Assembly (NCBI GenBank): GCA_049999725.1
Contig: JBNGIS010021568.1
Coordinates: 1-25,942, forward strand
DNA length: 25,942 nt
Reading direction: 5' to 3'
Source of the DNA: Haplomitrium mnioides
Lineage: Eukaryota > Marchantiophyta > Haplomitriopsida > Calobryales
Shown here: in pieces, positions 10,731 through 19,469 of the stretch
Numbering within the stretch: the stretch's first letter is position 1
How the letters are laid out: each line of letters begins with the position of its first letter
The notes under the pieces: model-generated
Databases searched by the model: none
What the model was told of the DNA's origin: nothing
Seen by the model: only the letters and a program-made list of their open reading frames with translations
Position numbers and translations under genes: made by a program

Positions 10731-10840
10731 CAAGTTCAATATAAGGTTTTGTGGAAAGGCTATCCACTTCATGATTTTACTTGGGATCTTTATTCAAACC
10801 TTCAGAATGCTGAAGAAGCTATTAAAATATTTGAAAGTTG
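10660..10840 (+). pseudogene. Element B chromodomain
   Basis: At 10731-10835 the DNA reads QVQYKVLWKGYPLH followed by FTWDLYSNLQNAEEAIKIFE. This matches the chromodomain pattern Y-L-V-K-W-K-G-Y-P...E-x-T-W-E...L-x-x-A...I-x-x-F. Such domains at the integrase C-terminus define chromoviruses, and in studied members they bind histone marks. The N-terminal strand just upstream is interrupted by a stop (ATFTAG near 10698). Counterparts occur in C at about 18760-18880 and in inverted orientation at 22712-22860. Confidence 0.87.
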
Positions 10841-10881
10841 CAGCAATGGCAAGGACGTCATCGAGTAGAAAGCGAGAATTA

Positions 10882-11310
10882 TTTAATAGTACAAACATGA
10901 GGTTGTGCTATTATGAGAAAATATAGAGGAGTGAAAGAAGTGGTAGAGGATCACTTTCAGGGTTGAGATAAGATTACTTGCCTTCAAAGTTACTTTTAGA
11001 GTTTTAGGGTTGAAATTAGAAGTGACTCTTCAGTGATCAATTTAGGGTTGAAATTGGAAGTGACTTGTAATTGAGTAGAGAGGGATGATTCATTCTTCTC
11101 TTGGATAGATAGAAGGGCTTTATAGCCTCACACTTCATTATGGAGGTCCTCTCAATTTGGTTGGCTCTTTGGTTGATTGGCTTTGGCTAGCACTCTTGGC
11201 TTTTGTTTTCTTATTGGCCTTGAGTTGTATTAGCCTTGAGTTGTGTAACTCTATTAGAGTTATTTTGAAGTTGTCACTCATTTGGAAATTGGTCTTTGAG
11301 TTCTTTTACA
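10882..11310 (+). repeat. 3' LTR of element B
   Basis: This 429-bp copy aligns end to end with 6135-6550 and finishes with the same TTGGTCTTTGAGTTCTTTTACA. It carries a short tandem duplication near 11215-11245 (GCCTTGAGTTGT repeated) that is absent from the 5' copy, plus many substitutions. The 5-bp ACATA target duplication follows directly. Confidence 0.93.
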
Positions 11311-11315
11311 ACATA
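11311..11315. repeat. Target-site duplication of element B (right copy)
   Basis: ACATA immediately follows the 3' LTR and matches 6130-6134. Element A's gag continues to the right of it on the minus strand. Confidence 0.85.
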
Positions 11316-12945
11316 CCCTATTGGCTTTCTTGCATAAAGACATGATGCATTAGCATAGTGATTAAATGCTTCACAACTATAACATGTTGTAAATCTTCTA
11401 CCAGGTTGAGCTGGCACTAGTTGAGCGCTTAGTGTAGTTGAACACACCATTGTTTGTTGAGTTGTTGGAACATAAGATGTCTCTATCATCTGCTAATACA
11501 AAATCCTCTCTATTGGTCTTCCTTTGCCTTATGCTACAGCACACACATAGTACTGTACTAAACTAGAATCCATCATATGTGGTTCTTTCTCAACCCAATA
11601 GGGAGCTTGCACATACATCACAATAGGAGGAGGATACTTACATTCTTGCTCTATGTGACCCTCATTCTTACATCGCGTACACCATACATTATTTCTGAAA
11701 AGAGTGATCAACCTTTTCTTCTTGGAGCTGGCAGCTTGTTTAATCACTATGTGCTCTGTTTTCTTTGTCAATTCATTCATGCCCTTTTTACCCAATCAAT
11801 GTTATCCTTTATTAGCTCTACCCTTCTCCGAATCTGAAGAGGATGATGATTCCTCCTCTTCAAAGGAATTGGATTCCTCATCTGAACTAGAACTAGAGCT
11901 CTTGTGATCTCTCTTTGACTTCTTACTCTTTTTCATTTTCATATATATCTATTTTTATTGTCTTTTTCACTACTGCTCGACTTAGAATCCTTCAACTTCT
12001 CCCCCAGCTTTGCTGTTTCATAAGTCTCTAAAGTTTTAATGGCTTCCTCCAAAGTGGGCGTCTAAGCTTGTCTCACATATCTCTCTTGTTTCTTTGATAG
12101 CCCCTTGAGAGACCATTCCAAATCCACCATGGCATTGTTCACAATGCTTAATTTCTGCTACATTGTTTTGAATCTTTGAAAATAACTCCTCACTGCCTCC
12201 TTTTTTTTTCTTGATTGAGATCAGCTTGGTCAAGATCTTAGTTGAATAGGCTGCCCCTCTCAATTCAGTCACCAGAGCTGCCCTCAAAGTTGCTTATGTT
12301 GCGAAGACTGCTCTCAAGTTATCATACCATTCTCTTGCCTTTTTTGAAAATAGAGCATCCACCAATCTTAATTGATATGCATCTGAATCTTCCTGGTTGG
12401 CTCTGCTAATCCCCTCAAATCTCTTAACCCATGCATCCGCATCATCTTTTGATTTGCCCTTAAAAATTTGATATTTTAACTTTGTTCAATAATTTCCAAC
12501 TGGTGTTGGTTGAGCCATAGTTGGCACTGAATGCGATGTTAATGGAAACAATATCATTGGTATTACCTCTATTCTCAATACATCACTTGGTACTGCTGTT
12601 ACATGTTGTTGTGCAGGTTCACTCCTTGGAGTACTTGTAGGTGTGGCTGAAGTTTTAGAAGAAGAAGAAGAAGTAGTGGAAGAAAAAGAAGGTAGATCTA
12701 GTTTAGGGAATGAAGATAATCCTATAATACCCCCAAGAGCAGTAATATTAGTTCGCTGAAATGGAGATGGTGGTGATTGAGGCCTAGAGTGATCCGCTCC
12801 TCGCTCTGTTGGTTCCCTTCCACTACCACTAGCTATTACTTCCTTAGACTTCAACTTTAATTCCTCCCGTCTCTCCATCCTTGCCTCTCTTTCTTTCTTT
12901 CCTTTATCTCTCTTTATCCTCTTCTGAAATTTCAGGCATTCAAAT
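11316..12945 (-). pseudogene. Element A gag (decayed)
   Basis: Gag would form the particle and package RNA. From right to left on the minus strand the N-terminus is charged (MERREELKLKSKEV at 12878, with possible earlier starts near 12936), then comes a Ser/Pro-rich stretch. A capsid-like core follows at about 12480-12290 with IFKGKSKDDADAWVKRFE and AREWYDNL, the Retrotrans_gag signature. Two CCHC knuckles follow: CTRCKNEGHIEQEC (near 11660) and CYSCEAFNHYANASC (near 11390). A third, damaged knuckle lies across the insertion at 6090-6125. Acidic Ser/Glu-rich DNA around 11830-11900 separates core and knuckles. Stops and frameshifts are frequent. Confidence 0.85.
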
Positions 12946-13180
12946 GTTCCCTCTTAATTGCTAAGGATATGTCTCTCACAATTATTCTCTGATCTATCCT
13001 ATTCTACTCTCTAAATTTTCCCCAAATTTAAAAGAAAAAATACATAGTGCACTAAGACAAAAAAAATAGCAATCAAACATAATGTTAAGAACAGAATTTA
13101 ATAGTGGCAGGTAAAGCATGTTCTCAACATTAACATATAACACTCTAACACAGATTTAAGAGCAAACACTAGAAATTAGA
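12946..13180 (-). other. Element A untranslated leader
   Basis: This AT-rich stretch between the primer-binding site and gag has no coding signal that I can see. It is the expected place for the leader and packaging signal of A; that role is inferred from position only. Confidence 0.5.
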
Positions 13181-13198
13181 TCCCTGACAAACGCGCCA
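13181..13198 (-). promoter_or_regulatory. Primer-binding site of element A (tRNA-Asp type)
   Basis: The minus strand reads TGGCGCGTTTGTCAGGGA. This closely resembles TGGCGCCGTTGCCGGGGA, the complement of the tRNA-Asp 3' end, the primer reported for Athila-like elements. It lies about 11 nt inside the end of the 5' LTR (13210), a slightly wide spacing. Confidence 0.75.
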
Positions 13199-14819
13199 AA
13201 AAAGTCTCATGTCATAGTATAGGGTAAGCATTCCAACCCCAAAAAGTGCAAACCACATGAGATCTATGTAGAAATTCACTCTTAAATTGCTTTTACAACA
13301 TTTCCAATTTCTTTAGAGAGCTCTAAGAATGCACTCTGTCAACTCAAAGAGATGGAATGCTTTTTGACTCTTGGCCTGACAACCATTGCTCACAACAAAC
13401 CCACAACTTCTTACCTTTTAACACAATAAAACATTAGCCAAGAATTATACAATTTGTATGATTGACATTTTTGGGAAAAGCGAAACTTGCATACATGCAG
13501 AATTTTAAACAAAATTGTATCAAAAACACCCCAAGCAATCAGTAGCCCAACTTGCCTTGAAGCTTTCAGATCAACATTCTAGTACCCACCTCAATTATCC
13601 CAATTTTCTTCCCCCAAGTTGGATATTCAAGCCACTCCAACCTGATATACCCCAAAGTGTGATGCCAAGAAACAACCCTTAGAACAATCCTCCTTGATCT
13701 CCAATCCAAGCCTTCATTTTCTCAAGCATCCATTCTCATGCTTACTAATGAAATGACATGCCTATTCTATAAACACATACAAATTTGCACAATGCTTTGC
13801 TTTACTAGCAATCAGCCAACAAGTGTCTACATCCTGGATAATCACATCTCTTCTCTCACTTATTTCTAATAATTCTTCATATGCAACAATACAAAAAAAG
13901 AGAAAAGACAAAGGCTCTATGCAACTAGCCCACATCAATCGTTTGTAACTAAATTTACCCCTAATTACATCTAATTTCTATTAATCATATGTCCCTTCTA
14001 ATCTCTATCTAGTCGCTTCTAATATTATTTAACATACATATTTGTCACTACTTACACAAAACCAACTCTAATATCAAGTTCTAACAAGACATATGGAGTC
14101 TTCAAATTGCCTTCATATATATTCCATGTTTTTCAAAATGATCTGCTCTGCTCTCAATAACCAAAACACTTTTATTTCTTCTTTAGATCCTTCTCCAAAG
14201 ACAAAGGTACTTCTCTCATAGTTCTCAATCCACTTCCTAGTTCTTCAAATATTTCTTGATATCTCCTACAGACTTGGATTTCCTTTTTAACACATTTTCC
14301 TTCTTACTGAATTGAAAGAAAACGTCTTTTTGAGCTTACTCCAGAAATCTATAAATGAACTAATAAATTGTTTTCTTCACTTTGATCCCTTGCCTAAGGC
14401 ACAAGGAACAATCTACAACCCTTACAATGATTTTCTCCTACCTATTAATATTTCTATAGCCATAGAAAAATGTTGCTTTTCATATGTACAAAATCCATTT
14501 CTATACTTAACTAAATTTCCAATTGTCAGATGGCCACTAGCTCGCTCCATGGATGGCGCCGTCAACCGCTTAATTTCCCCCAAAACTCATCGTTGCAGTG
14601 TTTGATCCCATAAGTTCACCATTAAAAGATTGAAACCCCATAAATAGGTTTCCCTGTCTCCCTGTCTATTTCTAACCGAGGAAGTCCCTTAGGGGGCATA
14701 AAGCCACCTTCATATCTCTCTCTACAACATATAGGTCTTCTTACAGATGGGCTGCTTGTCCACCGACAAAAAAAAATAATTCAACTCCGAGAAGCTGTCG
14801 GCCAAGCAAATGGAGCTCT

Positions 14820-15060
14820 ACTTTGACATAGATTTATTATTTTATTTTCTTATGCACTTCTTGAAAAACATTAAAAATAAAAACTCCTTTTAAAAAAATA
14901 TCTAAAAATATTTTTAAAAATCAAAATATAAAAAAGTATATATAACAAATCAAAATATATTTAAAAATAAAAATATAAAAATATGTATATAACAAATCAA
15001 AATATATTTAAAAATTAAACTCCTTCCTTGACATAAAATTCTAACATTTTATTTTATTCT
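14820..15060. repeat. AT-rich tandem duplications inside the LTR
   Basis: Two ~47-bp units (14923-14968 and 14970-15015) share TATATAACAAATCAAAATATATTTAAAAAT-type sequence. Around them, TTTGACATA...ATTTTATTTT and AAACTCCTT occur at both 14820-14890 and 15015-15055. This suggests an older ~205-bp duplication that contains the smaller one. No coding signal is seen. Confidence 0.65.
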
Positions 15061-15105
15061 CTAATTATATTCGACTATTATACTATTATATTGTATTGTT
15101 ATAGG

Positions 15106-16151
15106 GAATCGTTAATGAGCCCATAGTAAATCATTAACAGACCCACACCCTTATTTAATACTAATTTTGATTACTAGAGGCTTCTGATTGGTTAGAGCAA
15201 AAAAAAAAGTGTACATTCATATGGCACGTTATTGATTCCCAAGATCGTTTGCATAAATCCACTATGAGCTGCTAAGTTATGCGCGCAAGACCAAGATACA
15301 CAGTGTATGCATCTGAGAGAGGAGTTATGATGATGAGAGTGGATGTTGTTTGTTTCCACCTTTAGTAATCAGCACTTGTAGCTCAGTATCAGACATTATT
15401 TTGTTTCCATTTCTCAAGAAGATGCAATCAATCGAGAAAGAAAATTGTTGACAAAGGGAGTGAGGGTATCAATGGCAATAGGCGTTGTTGTGTTGTTCTT
15501 AATTAGTGTGGGAGTTTTGTCTGCATCATTGTTGATGGATCAAATTCCTTCCAATGATTAGCACCATTACTCCCAAACTTCTGGTGAGTGTGAGGGACAA
15601 CTCAACTACTCTGTACAAAGGCTGAGATCAAGGAGCAACTAGATTAGAGCAAGTTGCCATTGCCAATTTTTCAACGTTGGGGAAGCGATAGAATCTACGT
15701 AAGCTTTTGTCGTCTCAAATGATGGTAAACCGGACTATGTTAGGCAATACATGAGATTAATGATTGCATGAGCTCGACTGGCCTTGACATGCGTTGCCCC
15801 AATGAGGATCTCATGGTGGAGAGAAAATTTCTCAACATTTACAAATCTAGTAACGACCAATCCTGCTTCAAGAAGAAAAGCGACAAGAGCAAGTTCTATT
15901 GGCGGTACAGGCACTGATTCGCAAGTATCAACACAAGGATCTGAGCATCAATGTCACCGAACATAGCCTTAACAATGCTTTGGCCATATTATGTACCTAC
16001 AACATCGCAACATCAGGCATGAACAAACACAGCAACTCGTCTAGCATTCTTTGGTACTGGGATGACGCCATCGTTGTCTTTAGTAATCAACATTAGTAAT
16101 AAATAAGGGTATAGGCTTGTTAACAATTTACTATGGGCCCATTAACGATTC
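15106..16151. mobile_element. TIR DNA element carrying a gene-like relic
   Basis: The ends are inverted repeats of about 61 bp: 15106-15166 and the complement of 16091-16151 differ at about nine positions and share GAATCGTTAATG and GCCCATAGTAAAT. Removing the element restores a sequence homologous to about 50-90 in the other LTR (TTATATTG-ATT...TTATATTATTATTATT), so it is an insertion into A's LTR. If the ends are extended to TAGGGAATCG/CGATTCTA, a TTA duplication flanks it, suggesting PIF/Harbinger. The AT-rich site makes this uncertain. I see no transposase, so it is non-autonomous. Confidence 0.8.
15472..16096 (+). pseudogene. Unidentified gene-like relic inside the TIR element
   Basis: From ATG 15472 a frame begins MAIGVVVLFLISVGVLSASL, which looks like a signal anchor or signal peptide. 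It continues to about 15770 interrupted by four stops (15559, and near 15640, 15700 and 15770), with readable text such as AFVVSNDGKPDYVRQYMRLM. A second frame from ATG 15768 runs through CPNEDLMVERKFLNIYKSS to a TGA near 15920. After a one-base shift it continues with IRKYQHKDLSINVTEHSLNN to a stop at 16096. I do not recognise the family. The local GC is higher than in the surrounding LTR, consistent with a captured host gene fragment, possibly secreted or type II membrane. This is an inference. Confidence 0.4.
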
Positions 16152-16405
16152 TATTATTATATTATTATTATTATTCTTCTCTTCACTTCTCTCATATTCA
16201 AATTTATTATATTATATTATATTATATTATATTGTTTTGTGAGAGTAGGTGGTCTTAGAAATTGGTTTGAATTCAAAGAAGCCCAGAGTATTTAATGACC
16301 CACACCACAAAATCACTCCAAAACAATCTTCACCATGCTTTCTAACTTGCAATTTCTTGCTCTTCTCTCAAACTTCTTCTCCAATATTCGTTGCTAAATT
16401 GATCC

Positions 16406-16410
<5 letters not shown>

Positions 16411-16456
<46 letters not shown>
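16411..16456. repeat. (TA)n microsatellite at LTR deletion junction
   Basis: A 46-bp TA run sits exactly where A's 5' LTR lacks the ~1.1 kb found at 386-1530 of the 3' LTR. The other copy has CATATGTATAGG at the right junction, a likely seed for the expansion. Confidence 0.95.
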
Positions 16457-16457
<1 letters not shown>

Positions 16458-16889
16458 CTTTTGCACACTCACTAATTCAAATAGCTTCCCCTTATGGGGT
16501 ACAAAGCTCACTATAATAAACCTAACTCTGTCCATGAACCTAGTCTAAGGCTCTACCTTGGCTCTCATAGAAGTAGTCTAATCCAGGACAAGTTGTATTC
16601 CTAGCAATAGGTAGAGATTGGCTGGCCTTCAATATATAGATTAGTTTTATTATTACTATAATTATTTTTTCCATTTTATTATAAACAACTATTTGGTTAA
16701 ATTAAATTCTCTATTAGGCCTTCTTCTGTCTACTGGCCAACTGCATACTTCTTCATTTATAGACATATATATACTACAAACATTTATTTTACACAAAATT
16801 GAAATGTTACCACTTTCTTCTTACTCTACCATACCACAAAGGTGTTGATTTACTTTTTCTGATCTTCTGTCATTTTGTTTGCTCTTACA

Positions 16890-17470
16890 GATCTGCTTCG
16901 CAAGTAGGCAAAGTTACACTAGACAACTAAAAAGCAAGAGGCATTTCAACAAATCAAGGATACAATCTCTTCTCGTTTTATTCTACAACCATATGATCCA
17001 AATACACATTGTATAGTTGATTTTGATGCTTATAGTTTTGCTATTGGAGCAATTTTATAGCAAGAGTTTGAGGATGGACTTCATCCAACTGCCTTCATGT
17101 CATGCCAACTAAATGCGGTAGAGAAAAACTATTCAACAAGGATCGAGAGCAATTGGAAATGGTTTATGCTACCAAGGTTTGGAGACACTATCTTTTGGGT
17201 AGACTTGTACTTATGTGCACTGATCACAAGCCATTGCTACAAGCAATTTACTTGGAAAATATTACAAGTCGTCATCATCAATAGAAAGATCAGCTACAAC
17301 TCTTCGATAGTAAGTTAGAGTACAAGTCAAGAAGGTTCCACACCATTCTTGATGCATTGTCACAAAGACCGGATCATAGACTAAATATAATTGAGGTTGT
17401 AAATGTTAGTATATTGCATCTTGATGAAGCAACAAGTGGCAGCTTTTGACAAAAACTACAAGAAGATGTT
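16890..17470 (+). pseudogene. Element C RNase H (decayed)
   Basis: The start is the RT-RNase H connection cut by element A. The core reads ILQPYDPNTHCIVDFDAYSF and LHPTAFMSCQLN with a stop in the middle (TAG near 17058). A frameshift follows near 17110, then REQLEMVYATKVWRHYLL and CTDHKPLLQAIYLENI, typical of the RNase H C-terminal half, and ILDALSQRPDH at about 17347. It is better preserved than the same part of B but still broken, and it is 5'-truncated by the insertion. Confidence 0.87.
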
Positions 17471-18480
17471 TTCTTTAATCTTGTTAGGGCACGTCTACCA
17501 ATCAAAGATAGTGAACATCATACCTTTTTCATTTGGGATGGTATTTCTATCAAGACCATCAAATATATGTTCCAAAAGATGATGTGCATCGAATGGTTTG
17601 TTTACAAGAAGCACATAACATTCTAATCTCTAGGCATCTTGGGGCAAACAAGACTATAGAGTTGCTTCAATGCACTTGGTGGTGGCAAAACCTAGCTCGA
17701 GATGTTTGTGATGTTGTTCATTTGTGTGAAAGTTGTCAACAAAACAAGGCTTCAAGTCAAAAACTAGCCGGCCTTCTTCTACCACTATCGATTCATGCTG
17801 CTTGTTGGAAACATGTAAGTTTAGATCTTGTCACTTTGCTGCCAACCACACTTCGTGGGTTAGCTACCATTGTGGAGTTTTTAGACAAGCTAAGCAAACA
17901 TATTCATCCAGCAATGACGATGGATACATTGGATGCTCCATAATTGGCAAAGATTTATTTTGATACAATCTTCCATGACAGTTTTCATAGAAAGCTAAAG
18001 GTGTTAATATCTAATAGAGATCCATGATTAGCTAGAAAGTTTTATTGAGAGTTGTTTACACTTTTGGGTACTAAATTATCTCTATCTATGGCTTATCATC
18101 CTCAAATCGATGGGCAAACTAAACACACAATTCGCATTGTGGAGGATATGCTTTGAATATTTATTAACATTCATCACACGAATTGAGACAATTTTTTATC
18201 TGATGTGAAGTTTGCATACAACAACTCCAAATAGGCAATTATTGGATGTTCTCTTTCTTCATCTTAATTCAAATCAACATCCTCTTGTTCTTGATGGTTT
18301 GTTGTCTCCTTCCTCTTCCAATGTTCCAAGTATTTCTACCTTTTTGTCTCATTTATCTTCCTCTTTGCAAGATGCCCAAAAACATCTTGCTATTGCTCAA
18401 AATTGGCAAAAACAAATATGTCGATAAACATCATGGTTATCCTTATGCTTTAGGTCACTAAGTTATGCTTTCCACTCATG
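17471..18480 (+). pseudogene. Element C integrase (decayed)
   Basis: The open stretch 17533-17943 carries the HHCC zinc finger: EAHNILISRHLG-NKT and, further on, CESCQQNKASS. Next comes VSLDLVTLLPTT with the first catalytic Asp. After a stop near 17941 the frame continues with VLISNRDP (second Asp), [12 protein letters not shown] and FAYNNSK. The codon at 18121-18123 gives Lys where the catalytic Glu is expected. Several TGA/TAA stops fall at positions where Trp or Gln is usual. The integrase would have acted on element cDNA but is inactive. Confidence 0.88.
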
Positions 18481-18890
18481 ATCTTCCTTTGTCTCTAAAT
18501 ACTTAAGTTTGTAAGTTATTGCTAGCTTGGATTGGTCCTTTCTCAATTTCTTAAGTTATTTTGCCTGTTGTGTACAAACTTGATCTTCCTCTCCAAATGA
18601 AGATTCATCATGTATTTCTTGTATTTAAACTTAAACCTTTTGTTTCTAGTCCATCTTCTTTTTCAAATTGTATTTGAATTCCTCCTCCATCTATTGTTCT
18701 TGATGATCATGAAGAATATGAGATGGACGGCATTTTGACTAAACAAGTCTTCAAACGTAGGTGACACACTCAAGTCCAATATAAAGTTTTGTGGAAGGGA
18801 TATCCACTTCATAATGCTACTTGAGAGTTGTGTTCTAGCCTTGATAATGCTTAAGAAGCTATTTGATTATTTGAAGTTGTCCTTCATGTT
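18481..18890 (+). pseudogene. Element C integrase C-terminus and chromodomain
   Basis: LAWIGPFSIS and VYKLDLPLQMKIHH match the GPY/F-like region. At about 18773-18880 the chromodomain reads QVQYKVLWKGYPLHNAT followed by a stop in place of the expected Trp, then ELCSSLDNA. It is nearly identical in layout to the domain in element B and confirms the two belong to one chromovirus family. Confidence 0.83.
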
Positions 18891-18921
18891 GAGAACGTCA
18901 TCGATTAGAAGACTGAGATTA

Positions 18922-19432
18922 TGTAGTAGTACAAGCATGATGTTGTGCTATTTATAAGAAAATAGATATGAGTGAAGGAAGTGGTAGAGGATCACTTTTA
19001 GGGTTGAAATCATTTTAAAGTTACTTGCTTTTGAAGTTACTTTAAGTGAAGTGGTGTATAAGGTTACTTTTAGGGTTGAAGTGAGATAAAATTACTTGCC
19101 TTCAAAGTTGCTTTTAGAGAAGTAAGATAAGATCACTATTAGAGTTGAAATTGAAAGTGACTTGTAAGTGAAGGAAGGGGATGACACCTTCTTCTCTTGT
19201 ATAAATAGAAGGGCTTTATAGCCCTACTCTTCATTCTGGAGTTCCTCTCAAATCACTTGGGTTCCTTGGTTGCTTGGCTTTTGCTTGCACTCTTGGTCTT
19301 AGCTTGGGCTTTGAGTTGCATAACTCTATTAGGGTTATCTTGTAGTGGCTTTGCTTGCCTTATTTTCATTTGGTTGAAGAAATCTATTAGAGTTCACTAT
19401 GAGTTCTTACTCATTTGGAGTTTTTCTTTGAG

Positions 19433-19437
<5 letters not shown>
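18922..19437 (+). repeat. 3' LTR of element C
   Basis: It starts TGTAGTAGTACAAGCATGATG, preserving the canonical TG that B has lost. It shares with B's LTRs the GTGGTAGAGGATCAC block, the CTTCTCTTGTATAAATAGAAGGGC promoter region and CTTGGCTTTTGC. It is about 90 bp longer than B's LTR because of duplicated blocks near 19010-19140 (AAGTTACTTGC and AAAGTTGCTTTTAGAG variants). The end, TTTGAGTTACA, merges into the (AC)n run. Confidence 0.88.
19200..19207 (+). promoter_or_regulatory. Putative TATA box in LTR of element C
   Basis: TATAAATA lies in the same LTR context as the decayed versions in B (6358 and about 11106). It is the probable core promoter of this chromovirus family. Only position and sequence support this. 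Confidence 0.55.

Positions 19438-19467
<30 letters not shown>
19435..19467. repeat. (AC)n microsatellite
   Basis: An uninterrupted AC run lies exactly between the terminal CA of C's LTR and the first unit of the tandem array. Confidence 0.95.

Positions 19468-19469
<2 letters not shown>

Larger units (their letters stand above)
6135..11310 (+). mobile_element. Element B: full-length decayed chromovirus (Ty3/gypsy)
   Basis: B is a structurally complete element of 5176 bp: 5' LTR (6135-6550), tRNA-Met-type primer-binding site, gag, protease, RT, RNase H, integrase, chromodomain and 3' LTR (10882-11310). It is flanked by ACATA duplications. The C-terminal chromodomain places it in the chromoviruses, whose chromodomains are known to steer integration toward particular chromatin. 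Every coding domain contains stops or frameshifts. By eye the two LTRs differ at roughly 15% of aligned positions, so the insertion is old. It lies inside A's gag in the opposite orientation and is close in sequence to element C. Confidence 0.93.
1..16889 (-). mobile_element. Element A: decayed non-chromoviral Ty3/gypsy LTR retrotransposon
   Basis: Read on the minus strand from right to left, this stretch gives 5' LTR (16889-13210), primer-binding site (13198-13181), gag, protease, reverse transcriptase, RNase H, integrase, polypurine tract (1986-1971) and 3' LTR (1970 to beyond the left edge). The PR-RT-RH-INT order is that of Ty3/gypsy. I see no chromodomain after the integrase, and the primer site resembles the 3' end of tRNA-Asp, as in Athila/Tat-type elements, so an OTA-clade assignment is likely but unproven. 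Element B (6135-11310) and a TIR element (15106-16151) were inserted later. All coding parts carry stops and frameshifts, so it cannot be autonomous. A is itself inserted in element C, whose coding sequence resumes at 16890; the other copy of A's target duplication must lie left of the window. Confidence 0.85.
13210..16889 (-). repeat. 5' LTR of element A
   Basis: On the minus strand it starts with TGTAAGAGC at 16889 and ends with CTATGACA at 13210, next to the primer-binding site. The outer part (16889 to about 16152, then 15105 to about 15040) aligns with the 3' LTR at 1970 to about 40. The inner part (13210-15040) has its partner beyond the left window edge. Minus the inserted TIR element it is about 2.6 kb, and the 3' copy is longer by a further ~1.1 kb. 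The open stretch 14312-14605 shows no known domain. A possible TATA-like TATTTATGG on the minus strand near 14640 is a weak promoter candidate. Confidence 0.72.
16890..19437 (+). mobile_element. Element C: chromovirus interrupted by element A (3' part)
   Basis: Immediately after A's LTR the sequence becomes homologous to element B from the ATCTGCTT point near 8933: ATCTGCTTCGCAAGTAGGCAAAGTT here against ATCTGCTTGGCAATGAGGTCAAGTT in B. RNase H, integrase, chromodomain and a 3' LTR of the same family as B follow. The 5' part of C must lie left of the window, beyond A. This shows that A landed in the RT-RNase H connection of C. Confidence 0.9.

Noticed and set aside
14312-14605. 97-residue plus-strand open frame
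   Set aside because: It lies in A's LTR, antisense to the element, with no recognisable domain or codon signal.
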